Below the pieces are notes generated by a model, which ran no database searches, was not told where the DNA came from, and saw only the letters and a program-made list of their open reading frames with translations. A stretch of DNA of 64,000 bases, taken from NCBI GenBank assembly GCA_001247695.2, contig LGRX02035487.1:32272-96271 (forward strand). The letters are read 5' to 3'. The translations under genes and the position numbers were made by a program. The DNA comes from Cymbomonas tetramitiformis. Taxonomy: Eukaryota > Chlorophyta > Pyramimonadophyceae > Pyramimonadales > Pyramimonadaceae. Each line of letters opens with the position of its first letter. The first letter of the stretch is position 1. Of the stretch, positions 1 through 11,058 are shown one piece after another.

Positions 1-3000
1 TATGGGGGCATGGCGGCGTACAATATGGGGGCATATTCACATTCATCAGTGGCGAGCCCATGGCAGTAGATGCGAGTACAACACGGGGCCCCTCCTGATT
101 TTGGGCATCAACCTCTGCTCAAATGAGTTTGCGCGCAGATGTCCCGTGGCTTGTGTCATTGGATCCTTCGCAAACGAGCTGACACAAGAACTGGGAGTGT
201 GGACAGAACTCATATACGAAGGCCTTGTTCACGTACGACGGGCTGTATGCGGTGAAGGAGCACAAGCAGGACGTCGGCAAAGGTGGTATGAAGGTGCATA
301 AATTCAAGCTGGTGCGGGAGTTGGGCCAGGCCACCCTGGTGTCCTCTGCCGTGGAGTTTGTCCGCTCAAGCCTGAGCAAAAATCAGCGCGTTGCGGATCG
401 TAAAGGTGCGCCACGGCCAGCCAGCGCTGCGAGCCTCTTGCTCCATCAACGATGTCACGAGATCAATTTATATTGAATGAGTTACTTTGGTCCCGCGTAC
501 TTTGTAAGGTTCCTCAAATCACTGGATTGAGCTTTGTTTCCTGTACCAGCAGACTGCGAGCACGCTTTTTAGAAACTCGTTTGGTCAAGATTTTAGGCTG
601 TTTCCTTAAATCATTCCATCCGAGGATTATGCAGCTCATGTCGGACTGGCCCTCAAAAAACGCCAATAGCATGGCTTGCGCTGTACGCTGAGGTGATATC
701 TGTGAGGGATAGCAATGCTTCTACGGTTTCGGTATATACCTTCTTCGGAGCTGATCGTGAAGATCATTACAATTGTGCCCGAGCTGTGATCATCCTACAT
801 CTGTACCTGACTGGTTGAACTTGTGGCAGCGAGCCACAAGTCCCTGAAATATCCCTACACCCTGCATCGGTGTCACAGGGTTGAAGTGCATCGACATTGC
901 GAAGGGCCGGGAGAAGGTGCCCATTCCGTGTGTGAACACTGTCGACGACGAGGCCGCGCCCATCGACGAGTTTGAGTACATCACTGCGTACCGTCTGGAT
1001 AGTGGCGTGCAGCCTCCACCACGTCGGCAAGATGGCTGCGGATGCCGCGATGAGTGCCGTGACACATGCGCCTGCGCGAGGCTCAACGGCGCAGATTGGC
1101 CGGTGTACACGGCGGACGGGGAGCTGATACGTGCAGTAGACGGCACGGTGGTGGAATGTGGTCCGCAGTGCCCGAGGACCAGCAAGCTCAGAGTGGTGCA
1201 GCGCGGCGTCACGAAGCGCCTGGAAGTGTTCCGCACCAAGAACAAGGCATTCCCGCCCTCCCTGCTGTGTGAGACCGGCGGCCCAGAGGGAGAGGAGGGG
1301 TGCGGGGAGCAGGTATCCACCTGCAGGTGGGGTAGCGGTGCGGGGTTCGGGAATTCACCTGCAGGAGGGGTAGTGATGTGGAGAACAGGGGGGTTCATTC
1401 GGGAGGAGCAATGCTATTGGTGCATGCCGAGAATGAAGGACGGCGCCGTGCGCTCGTACAGACACAAGGATGTGTGCTGGATCCTTTGAGCCCCGGTGTG
1501 TGGGTGCGTAGTCCAGCCGAGCTTCTGTGGCCACGTGGCGCCCAAAGAATCGGTCCAAGGAAAAGCCGCACACATAGTAAGCAGGGCCAATGTTGGGTAC
1601 ACGGAGGTGTGTAGGAGGAATCGTGGTGAAGGAATCGGAGTGGAGTGATACTAGAAATGCAAGAAATGCGCATAGCGGAGGGGCGGTCTTGTGGGGTTCT
1701 CCGGTGCGCATATCCCCCATCAGCATGCTCCCGAGTTACCAACAGTGCTTCGAATCTTGGGCGCTGGCTGGTGGGATGCCACAGGGCTGGGGATTGCGAT
1801 GCTGGGACAGCATATGCAGCGGGGAGTTTGTCTGTGCCTACATCGGTGCGCCCCTCAGCAGACTTGTATGCTCCAACACTTTATAGATCAAGGCTTGCCG
1901 CCCTGCTCGTCTACGCCGATCGCATCGGAGAAGACAAGAATGTGTCCTTATCTTCTTCCCCTTAATCTGGTTAGGTGTGTGACTGTAGAGCATGCTATTG
2001 TGTAGCATAGAACAGACACATGAGCAAATCTGCTTCGCCATTTACATTTGTCAAAAAGTGAGCGCGCACGTGAAGATGCATGATTACTTGGGAGGGACGC
2101 ATACGATGTACCGGCAGCATGCCCTCGTGTTGCCTACGATTGCAGCTGTGTTGAGCGAGCTGAGAGGGCGCGGTGGTGCGGCCTGCAGGTGAACTGATCT
2201 CTGAAGCGGATGTCGGAGTGAGGGATGACAGTTATTTGTTTCAAATAGAGATGGAAGCCGTGCGTGTGCAGCAAGATCGTATGTTGAGTCAAGGCCAGAT
2301 GGCCGTAGGTGCTGCAAATGCTACTCCAGCCTCCACGAGCCGCACAGACGAGGGATCCTGCCAGGTGCGTGCAGCTGCGGCCCTCTCGACTGGTCCAGTG
2401 TTGCGCAGTTCAGCTCGGGGTTTGTGGTATCGAGCGCGCCTTTGACCATTTCAGATGTTGGAGGTTGGGCCTGCGCGGCCTAGATTTAACCGTAGATGTT
2501 GGAGGTTAGGCCTGCGCGGCCTAGATTTGGCCGTAGATGTTGGAGGTTAGGCCTGCGCGGCCTAGATTTGGCCGTAGATGTTGGAGGTTAGGCCTGCGCG
2601 GCCTAGATTTGGCCGTAGATGTTGGAGGTTAGGCTTGCGCGGCCTAGATTTGGCCGTATGTTGGAGGTTAGGCCTGTGCGGCCTAGATTGGCCGTAGATG
2701 TTGGAGATTGACTGTGACCTCGTTGACCATTAGATGTTAGGAGTTGAGCCTGTGGCCTAGATTTGACCGTAGATGTTGGAGGTTGGGCCTGCGCGGCCTA
2801 GATTTAACCGTAGATGTTGGAGTTTAGGCCTGCGCGGCCTAGATTTGGCCGTAGATGTTGGAGGTTAGGCCTGCGCGGCCTAGATTTGGCCGTAGATGTT
2901 GGAGGTTAGGCTTGCGCGGCCTAGATTTGACCGTAGATGTTGGAGGTTAGGCTTGCGCGGCCTAGATTTGGCCGTAGAGGTTGGAGGTTAGGCCTGCGCG

Positions 3001-4465
3001 GCCTAGATTTGACTTTAAGTCGACATTAAGAGTATTCGGCATTGGTGGGACAGTTGCAGCGCGACTCCGCGCTGCGCATCATTTTCGAGGTCAGGGCGCA
3101 AGCACGCTGAGCTTTGACGTTGGCTTACTCGAGCCAGAGTCAACGCTTACTCGAGCCAGACCCATGGGCAACACACTTCCGCAGCTGCTGCCTTCAATTG
3201 AAGAATTAGGGTTTTGTTCTAGTGCATGAATGAAACACAGAGTCCCGCCGGTGGTTCTCGCGGTGAAGCACTTTGTACAAAGCTTGATGGGAAGATGGTG
3301 GAGCCAATATGCTGCTTACGCCGCGAGACCTGATCTAAAGCGATCGTTTCACACTGTGCCTCCAATCACTTCGGGAGGCTAATAAAAGATGCGCGTCAGG
3401 GCAGCAGCCTGATGGCTCACCGGTGATTGGTGTATATTTGTAAGTTGGGGGCGGCGGTGGTGAGCAGGGTAATGAGAATGTAGAGGAAAACGAGGATTGC
3501 AAGTATGTTATTGATGCATTGAAATACGCCAACGTTGGGCGCTTTCTCAACCACTCGTGCAACGGAAACTGCTTTGTGCAATGCGTGCTGCACGACCATC
3601 TGGACCGCGATCGTCCCTGGATCACGTTCTTTGCAGGAGTGCGCTCCCGTGCTATTTTCAGCCATCTTTATTTGGACCTTCCCGCAGCCTCCGGAAGCTA
3701 AATATATGCCATGGATGATGATGCGAAATGTGCAACGTCTATCCATTTCTCATAATAAGGAGGAATTGAGTCTAGTGCACGCCGGTGACGACAGCACTTT
3801 TCGATTACAACATGTTTGATTGTAAAGCCCAATGATTCTGATGGGAATTAGCGGTGTGGCATCTTGTGGGAACAGCGAAATATACCTCCACTTGAAGAAT
3901 TGACGTACGACTATGGGTGAGTGCCATCTGCAACATTAACATGGGATTGATTCGCTGGATCTGCATTCTTGAGATATGAGCAATACTTATTATTTTCGTG
4001 AGCCTGACGAGCATGCGCATGGCGATGATTAAATGCACCGCCCCGGCGTTTGCTCCCTTATCCTGTTTTTTTGGTATTGGAATTGCCATACCTTGGTCGC
4101 GATGAAATTGGAACTATGTCAGTTCCATGGCTTGCATGATATACCGACTTTGAGGGCCATAGTATAAATAGTCTAAATTCTTAATGTGGTAAGGAGTATG
4201 TCTGTATTTGCATGTGAGTGAACAAGGTCCGCTGTGTTAGGACTATATTCGAATCATTCTCATTTATAATTTTGCTAGTCCTCCGCCAGCAGCTCGTGAA
4301 TGGTAAGATGCACAAGAATGCTGGTGTGGTGGATGGCAGCGAAAGGCGGGGCATCTGTGTTACTGCAGGTACAAACTTGACAGTGTCATGGACAGCGACG
4401 GGAACGTCAAATTTGGACCCCAGTGTCAATGTCAAAGTGCACGTTGCAAAGGCCGGTTGTATTGA
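1..4465 (+). CDS. SUVH-type histone H3-lysine-9 N-methyltransferase (SRA-YDG, pre-SET, SET, post-SET), 5' partial, multi-exon
   Basis: Writes H3K9 methylation in chromatin; the SRA domain of this plant family reads methylated DNA. Exons I can place: about 200-338 (SRA, YDGLY and GKGGMKVHKFKL), 879-1246 (KGREKVPI, NTVDDE, then the pre-SET Cys cluster CGCRDECRDTCAC, ECGPQC, VVQRG), 1785-1845 (GWGLRCWDSI...FVCAYIG, SET start), 2189-2364 (GELISE...DDSYLFQIE), 3468 to about 3644 (NVGRFLNHSCNGN, the SAM-binding NHSC motif, then FFA), an uncertain exon ending at 3821 (LFDYNMFD), 4340-4368, and 4424-4465 (post-SET CQCQSARCKGRLY, TGA). Phases agree at the placed joins except around 3645-3800, where an exon edge is unresolved; an SRA exon between 339 and 878 is also missing from my model. 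The 1246 donor must be GC (AAG/GCATTC) to keep frame. The last two Cys of the nine-Cys pre-SET cluster appear absent. The N-terminus lies before the window. Confidence 0.92.
1468..1575 (+). repeat. Dispersed intronic repeat, copy 1
   Basis: Contains GTGTGCTGGATCCTTTGAG and TTCTGTGGCCACGTGGCGCC. The same roughly 110-130 bp sequence recurs at about 29366-29470 (+), 29622-29745 (+), 24983-25110 (-) and, partly, 25555-25615 (-). This copy lies in the SUVH intron that begins with the GC donor. No coding potential or obvious terminal repeats seen. Confidence 0.8.
2453..3012. repeat. 41-bp minisatellite in a SUVH intron
   Basis: About 13-14 head-to-tail copies of a 41-bp unit containing GTAGATGTTGGAGGTTAGGC followed by CTGCGCGGCCTAGATTTGGC. 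Most copies differ by one to three bases; a cluster near 2700-2760 is more decayed. It fills the middle of the intron between the 2189-2364 and 3468 exons of the SUVH gene. Confidence 0.95.
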
Positions 4466-5723
4466 TCGCAATAATAAGCCAGCGGATTTACGTGATTAGA
4501 CTGCTGGGACACACCCGGAAATCCCGGCCGGGTACGGCATATCACATCATGCCACGCACCATACACTGCTAGTAGCACTCAGAGCGTTTAGTTAAATGGA
4601 AGGGCCAACCTAAAAAAATGGTCACATCCGGTTATCTCAACCGGATACTGCCTATGACCATGCGAGGGGGCTGCGCTTGTGCATCAATCACTGCCGGCAG
4701 CGATCTGAAATTTAAATCAACTGAAATGGCCAACCTTAAAATTGTCACATTCAGCAATCCCTGCTAGGTATAGCACGGTATAGTATGGCACCGGGCCGTG
4801 CCAGATGCCATCTCACATCTTCTAGAATGCTCCCTCAACGTTTTGGGGGCGTGACGCACGAGCCGGGCACACAGGTGGACTCAGCGTCCACCCCAATTGT
4901 AATACCTTGCTCTCTGCTTAAATCGGGATTGCACCTAGAATTTCGCTTCGCAAAATCTGAACAGCTCCGTCGGCCCCTACCTACACTCCACAGGTCAGTC
5001 CAACCTGCGACATCACACAAGCAAAATTGAACGTTGGAATTGACAACCCCGGCGCCTGCATATATACACACAATGGAGGTGTATACCTAGGGGCACTCAT
5101 ATGCGTGCCGGTCCTAGTATAGTGCGAACACAACATCAAATATACGATTCCACGAACCACGCGTGTACGTGGCAACGACAAGGATATGTCAAAGGCGCAC
5201 CTTAAATTGAAACATATCGAGGCCACGGTCATGCCTGGACGATTTTGCGCTCTTGAATATGTTAACCACGGTGTACCTGGTACCGTGCACAACTGAATCG
5301 GAATATTATTATTTTGGAATAGAAAAGTGACGATCCTAGAATAGAAAATTAAAATTTTATTTTCAAAATGCAGACTGAAAATTTTATACCGTCCCTCGAA
5401 AAATTATTATCACAATGATGCCAAAGGGATATATGTATATCGGGAAATATTGGGGAAATGCGGAAAAAGAGCAAAAAAACGCGAAAGCGCTTCAAGCGAA
5501 AGCCTGTGGTCTCTATGACCAATAAATACAAGTCGTGTGGGAATCCTCTTTTTTTTCCAGCCAATAATCTGGCCGCGATGTAGTGAATATACCAAAGGTT
5601 TATATCCACTAAAATATTTGTTGGTGAAATTCAATTTTTATATTTTCCATTCGCATATCCGTGGCATGATGACGTGTCTAGCCTCCGTCACGTCGAACAA
5701 AACACAATCCGCTCACCTGTTCT
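4466..5723. other. Intergenic, no gene recognised
   Basis: Downstream of the SUVH stop. A short element is repeated here: GGCCAACCTAAAAAAATGGT near 4602 and a diverged copy near 4728, each followed by GTCACAT. No ORF with recognisable content. Confidence 0.6.
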
Positions 5724-5811
5724 CGCTCAGACCTTCACCTCAAGCTGCTGGACAGTGACTTACGGACCCGTAAGTCACTGTCCAGCAGCCTGATGTAGAG
5801 GTCTGAGCAAT
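5724..5811. repeat. Perfect 22-bp-arm hairpin inside a longer fold-back
   Basis: The core 5744-5789 is a perfect inverted repeat: 22-base arms (GCTGCTGGACAGTGACTTAC + GG) around a 2-base centre. Pairing continues imperfectly outward through CTCAGACC at the left and GGTCTGAG at the right, giving about 40 bp per arm. A transcript would fold as one long stem. It could be a small fold-back element or a small-RNA precursor; the sequence alone does not decide. Confidence 0.9.
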
Positions 5812-6451
5812 ACACCGCAGCATCGAAACTTTGCATACTTATTTTTAGGTGTGTTAGGAACAACATATTTTTTTTGCGCGCGAGATCCGTGCATAATCTG
5901 GGATCTGGAACGCCGCGCAAGGGAGGGGGTCATTGGGCACGCATCGAGTGAACGGCTCGACATACGCACCGCATGAAAGCACAATGCATAGCACAAGCGT
6001 ACCACACATATCATATTCGCATAACGAACACGTTTTGAGCATTGGACAGCGCGCTGTCAGCCCTAGCAAAAACGCGGATGTCAACCGCGTCCACGTTTCC
6101 GCTAGGGTTTCGTCACTCATCTGCGCGCTCGCTTGCAAGCAAGTATGCGGTGCGGATGAGGGAACGGCTTACCAAAATATTATATCATATGTGTTATCTT
6201 TCAATATTAATTCGTACGGTCTGAATGGCCAACCACAATTCTCGCTAAGGGCCGGCGCGGTCATGTGGGTATGTTGAGCGGGATCTTAGGATTTTCGCGA
6301 CTTCCAAAAGTAGTGAAAGGTGCCATCATTCTTTGCGAAGCGAATACCCCCTGACTCAGTAGAAATATGTGATAATATTATATAGGAAAATTTTACTTAG
6401 ATGAACACGTAATCTTAAAAATCTTCGCCTGGCTGTACGATGTCTCACTGC

Positions 6452-6479
6452 GAGAGAGAGAGAGAGAGAGAGAGAGAGC
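6452..6479. repeat. (GA)n microsatellite
   Basis: About 14 uninterrupted GA units in otherwise A+T-rich, gene-free DNA (5812-8189). Confidence 0.95.
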
Positions 6480-7150
6480 GTTCCGCGTTAAGTTGAAATT
6501 ACATAGTTAACAGATAACATCTGTACATCGCAAAATGCTCTAAGCGACATCTGCTGTAAAATGGGACAGTGCCACTGCGAGCATCATACGTATGCGAGAG
6601 GTGAATCTGTCAAAAACCAAACCAAATCTTTTGCGTCTCAAAATGACATACCGTACAAAAAAGCAGTCATCTGCCACCCAAGAAATGTGGCGTACCCCAC
6701 TTCGACTTTTTCGCGGGGACGCACGATCAAATGAAGATGTTACTACATTTTCAGTGCACGGTTCAGATGAATGAGATTATAGTTCCGAATTTCGCCCGTC
6801 TAATGAATCACGTAATGTATCCAAGACGTGAATGATTTTGCACCACATCGGCTATAGAGTTGGACGTTGGACCTTTCCAGGCTCGTATGACCAGTGATAA
6901 TCACGAAAAGAGAATATTTAAGGGGGGCTTAATGCGGCGGGCTCTCGTACTTAACACATCATGGGTTTTCGAGCGATTTCAGCCGTGAAAAATATTTTAA
7001 TCGAACTGCCATATTCATCTGCGCTGGATTTCTCTTGCCATGTCAGTTGTGTCGGGAAAACGGCAGTTCCCAAATATAAATTATATACAAAAATGTCATA
7101 AATAATTCAGAATAGCCAGCGCATTACGCGTTACAGCAGTGTGAATTTTA

Positions 7151-7202
7151 TGAACCACTTTGGTGAGCCACTTTGGTGAGGCCACCTCACCAAAGTGGTT
7201 CA
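7151..7202. repeat. Short inverted repeat with an internal direct copy
   Basis: TGAACCACTTTGGTGAG at the left pairs with CTCACCAAAGTGGTTCA at the right. CCACTTTGGTGAG is also repeated directly inside the loop, so two alternative stems are possible. Confidence 0.85.
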
Positions 7203-8189
7203 CAAGTCCCGAGTGGGGGAATTTTTGGAAAATATCATTATTCTTGAAAGGCGGAAGAATTTTTTAGGCAGATCTGTATTCCAGAATTGAGAATTCAAAT
7301 TTGTATTCAAGGATTGTCACTTTTCTATTCCAACCAAATTGCACACCCCAACTGAATCTGTAAAATAAGGCTGTCTAGGAGATGCCATAAGAAGTCGAGA
7401 GTCATAACGCAAGGATCACTATCCACGCCCCGTGATGCGACGGCAGGGTCGGGTTTAATCCCGAAACGCGCCAACAGCTATTGCTCGCCCTGCCTTAAAA
7501 AGGACAGCGACCAAAAGAAAACAATGGATGAAGCTTTGATGGGCCAACATCGCAAGTGGCAATCTGTGGAAGGTCATTGGTACATAGCGAACAGCAGTGA
7601 AAATAATTAGCAAACAATATTACTCCTGATGGAAACCCAAGTGCGGATAGTCTTGAGGTCTGCGTGGCACAAACAACGAAAGCGGAGGAATACAAACCGT
7701 ACGTATGCATGATCTGTGGCATATATCGGTAGGCCGATGGCTTCGGTACATACCTGATAGCATCGCTTAGACGCAAAACCTACGAAAATAAACGCTGACC
7801 AAAGGTGGCGCGAGCTTTTGAACGGCGATTCGCATTCCCCTCGAAACCCCTGGGGATCACAGTTCCGCCACCTCTTAGAAACCGAGAACGAAGCGACCTC
7901 AATCTTACCGAAAATCACAAAGCAATAATATGAAGCACAAAAGAAACCACATACACTGGAGGCCCGCTGTAAAAAGGAAGAAAGAGCTATGAATTTCAGG
8001 CTGCACTGTATAGAATACAGCCAGCGCAGGAAATTCTGTAGATGCGGTCCGTTCGCCTCCTGGTCCTCGTATCACACGAGAGCTTTCATTAGTATCCTCT
8101 ACACCGTATGAGTATGAGTATTGAGCCGCGCTTGCCCCTTCGCCTTCGCTTGCGAGTTGCGACGTTCGCGTTGCGACGTTCGCGTTGCG

Positions 8190-8640
8190 ACGTTGCGACT
8201 CGGTGGAAATAATCTGTACATTCGTACTGAAAACTCACAAATGAAAAATGCAAAGCGTCGAACAATGTTGAGATTTTAACGTTAGATAATTTTAATAGTG
8301 GTACTGTCTATAAGGTGACAAGTGAACGTCCAAATATAAATGAATATGTCTAAAAGGTTACGTTTATACGCAGTGTACCGTATGGAGGCTGCGATGTACA
8401 TAAATTGAGGTATGGTACATTCTAGCTACAACACATTTATGTGCGTGTACCCTTTAAACCGTTTAGACATATATTCATTTATATTCGGACGTTCACTTGT
8501 CACCTCAAGAGTACCACTAGACTATCTAAACCTAAAATCTCAACATTAACTAACTTTTCGACGCATTCCATTTTTCATTTCTGAGTGGTCAGTGCAGAAT
8601 GTGACACAGATTTGAGATTATTTCCATCGAGATTCGAGTA
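8190..8640. mobile_element. Fold-back element (MITE-like) with long arms
   Basis: Left arm about 8190-8365 is matched in inverted orientation by right arm about 8455-8640. Landmarks in order on the left are GGAAATAATCT, ACTGAAAACTC, AATGAAAAATG, GTCGAA, GTTGAGATTTTA, GTGACAAGTGAACGTCC and AATGAATATGTCTAAA; their complements occur in reverse order on the right. The loop has no ORF. Pairing may continue outward into the GCGACGTT repeats near 8160. No clear target duplication found. Confidence 0.8.
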
Positions 8641-9023
8641 GCATTGCATGGCAAGACGCACGACGCGACGTTGTGACGATCACGATGACGCTGGAGTGAC
8701 TGAACAAGGCTACAATCGGACAATTGCAAAATCTTTATGTCAGGAAAGATTGACCAGTATTTTAACAGGGTGAGACAAAGCTCTTCCAAATAACTAGGCG
8801 GATCGATCTCAAAAAGAGATCTCCACTAGGCCATCTGACCGTAGGATCATGTGCGCGACAGTGCTTCGCTTTTTGCATCCCAACATGCCACGCCATAACG
8901 CGTGGGTGGCGTCGCGGTAAATGTACGCGACTGCAGCGGCACTGTCATCGTTAGCGTCTGGCGATCGTGAGATCGGAAGTTCGTCTGTGTCACCCGTTGG
9001 GATTCGCGCTTTGCTGCTGCTGA

Positions 9024-9048
9024 TTAAGTAAGTAAGTAAGTAAGTAAG
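9024..9048. repeat. (TAAG)n microsatellite
   Basis: Six TAAG units in a row just before the uncharacterised minus-strand ORF at 9250-10107. Confidence 0.9.
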
Positions 9049-9249
9049 GTAATTTGGCCAGGTTCCAAATCATAAGGAGCAGAGGTTTACTTTAAGCTAG
9101 AACAGCCTCCACTGGGTCACAATTCATGCCTTATACTTTCAGGGAGCGCATCCCAAATATCTGATGGATCTGTCACATGTCGGCTGGCATCGATCATATT
9201 CTGCCACCTATACAAATCCTGATCGGGGAATCTACACATTAATTTCCCT

Positions 9250-10107
9250 CTAGCTTATCGAGCTGCCTCTGACCCTCTTCCTCCGATGAGCCAACTCAGA
9301 TTCGTCATCACTGTCGATGTTATCAGGCTTGTCAGGTTGACTCTTCAGCTTAGATTTGGTCCCCACACCTCGGGCTTGAGTACAACCAGATATGGCACCA
9401 GACTTCTGCTCGGGGATAGGCTGATCCTCCGGCTGAACGGGTGATGTCGGAGATGTGCCCTTTGGCACCCAGATAAGTCCACCCTTGCCATCCATGATCA
9501 ACTGCAATCCCTGTCTCTTCAACCCCCGAGCTTCAGCCTGTTCCTCAGCATCGTCAGCTACCAGGTCATCGAACTCGCTGACGTCATCCTCAGTGGCACA
9601 TTCGCCAGGCGTGTCATACTCCCACTTCGGACGGGCAGTATCAGTGGCATGCTTGATGTCAGTGGCACCCGTGCCATCGTCGTCATCAGAATCTGCCAGC
9701 TTCTCCTTACTCCAGGCCACAGCGCTTGCACCCGAATCGTCACTGTTCGTAGGCGTCGATTTCTTCTTTCGACCAGTGTATGGAATTCCGCGATACTCGT
9801 CAGTCTCAGTCGCATACTTCCAACCAGCATTACTGATCGGTAATGAGAATGGCGCTACTGGCTCTTTCGCTCGAGTGGCGTCTTCCAGATACCCGCCACC
9901 ACCTCGCTTACGCTCCCAGCGGCGTAGCGCTCCAGCAGGCATGACAATAATATGCTGCCAGCAATAGTCGATCTTATGCGCTCGATCGCCACAGTACGCA
10001 GTTAATGGTTCTGGTCCTTTCGGTACCCATCTCCATTGAGCTGTCCCACTGGATAGAAATACAATCTGCCAATTGAACGGCTTAGATGTACCACTGTCCC
10101 CTGGCAC
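9250..10107 (-). CDS. Uncharacterised 285-residue acidic/basic ORF
   Basis: I do not recognise a family. The N-terminal third is Trp/aromatic-rich (FNWQIVFLS, QWRWVPKG, DYCWQHIIV) and is followed by a basic patch (RRWERKRGGGG), a KKKS stretch, a highly acidic middle (ADSDDDDG, EDDVSEFDDLVADDAEE) and a Lys/Arg-rich tail ending HRRKRVRGSSIS. WVPKG occurs twice (near residues 27 and 214). No signal peptide or membrane segment. The length and single open frame make it a plausible exon or a gag-like/nuclear protein. The ATG is simply the first in frame; splicing is possible. The 300 bases on either side hold nothing recognisable. Confidence 0.45.
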   Translation of the reverse strand: MPGDSGTSKPFNWQIVFLSSGTAQWRWVPKGPEPLTAYCGDRAHKIDYCWQHIIVMPAGALRRWERKRGGGGYLEDATRAKEPVAPFSLPISNAGWKYATETDEYRGIPYTGRKKKSTPTNSDDSGASAVAWSKEKLADSDDDDGTGATDIKHATDTARPKWEYDTPGECATEDDVSEFDDLVADDAEEQAEARGLKRQGLQLIMDGKGGLIWVPKGTSPTSPVQPEDQPIPEQKSGAISGCTQARGVGTKSKLKSQPDKPDNIDSDDESELAHRRKRVRGSSIS

Positions 10108-10270
10108 AGGGACCCTTCACGTTCACCTGCGCCGCGCTGGCCGCTGCGTTCCGAGACTGAGTTCCGACCGCTCAACCGCCTCGGTCAGCGCCAATAGATG
10201 ATCACGATGACATGTCATTTGACGTGCCATATGACATTGCCATGCCATACATGCCAGCGCCGCTGCCGCG

Positions 10271-10616
10271 ACGCGACGTGAGGCACGTGGAACATACCTA
10301 AGGCTGGGTTTTAGTTTGACCGATTATCCGATTAATCGGTTAATTACGATTATCACAATCGAATTCGTTTGGGGAACAACCAACCTTTCATCGAATTGGG
10401 TTAGGGTTTCAAAGCCCACAATCGATTTAGTTTGGGAGGTCAACGCGACGTGAGGCACGTGGAACATGCCTAAGGCTGGGTATTAGTTTGACCGATTGTC
10501 CGATTAATCAGTTATTTACGATTATCACAATCGAATTCGTTTGGGGAACAACCAAGCTTTCATCGAATTGGGTTAGGATTTCAAAACCCACAACCGAATT
10601 AGTTTGGGAGGTCAAA
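10271..10616. repeat. Tandem duplication of about 172 bp
   Basis: 10271-10444 and 10445-10616 are near-identical head-to-tail copies, both starting GCGACGTGAGGCACGTGGAA and ending AGTTTGGGAGGTCAA. Inside, and on to about 10920, CAATCGAATT-type words recur every 30-40 bp, so the duplication grew on an older degenerate repeat. The open frame that crosses this stretch (10488-11147, +) is a by-product of the repeats, not a gene I can support. Confidence 0.85.
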
Positions 10617-11010
10617 CCCCACAATCAAATTAGGTTCACAACTCTTAGCCTTCAATCGAATCGACTCGGATGGATGTCAAAAATCACCCTCGATAATCGA
10701 TTATCGGCATTTCCCATTCTAAAATTTCACATCATCGCCATACTTAAGAATCATTTGGCGGGCGAAATTAATCGATTCGATTATTCTCGATTTTCAAAGC
10801 CCACTATCGAAATAGTTGGGGGGCGTCAAAACACGAAATCATATTTGATTCAAGCTACAAAGCGAACTATCAAATTAAGATCGAGATACAAAACCAACAA
10901 TCGAATTGGGGTTTTTAATTTTGACAAATGCTTTATAACTGATTATGATTTTGAAACTAATACCCAGCCTTACACATACCCGTACGGAGGATACGAAAGA
11001 AACGGAGCTC

Positions 11011-11058
11011 GGAACGCTACGCAACGCTACGCTACGCAACGCTACGCAACGCTACGCC
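11011..11058. repeat. CTACGCAACG short tandem repeat
   Basis: Alternating GCTACGCAAC and GCTAC units. The surrounding 10617-13509 contains no gene I can recognise; it has only a 60-70 bp imperfect duplication around 12480-12590 (CCTTGCTGGC...GCAATGTCACA). Confidence 0.8.

Noticed and set aside
3730..3790. SET exon reading HNKEELS joined directly to LFDYN by a 25-bp intron
   Set aside because: The intron would be far shorter than every other one in the window, and the join adds a residue; the true exon edge is left open.
9250..10107. Retroelement gag assignment for the acidic ORF
   Set aside because: No LTRs, zinc knuckle or repeat borders around it; left uncharacterised.
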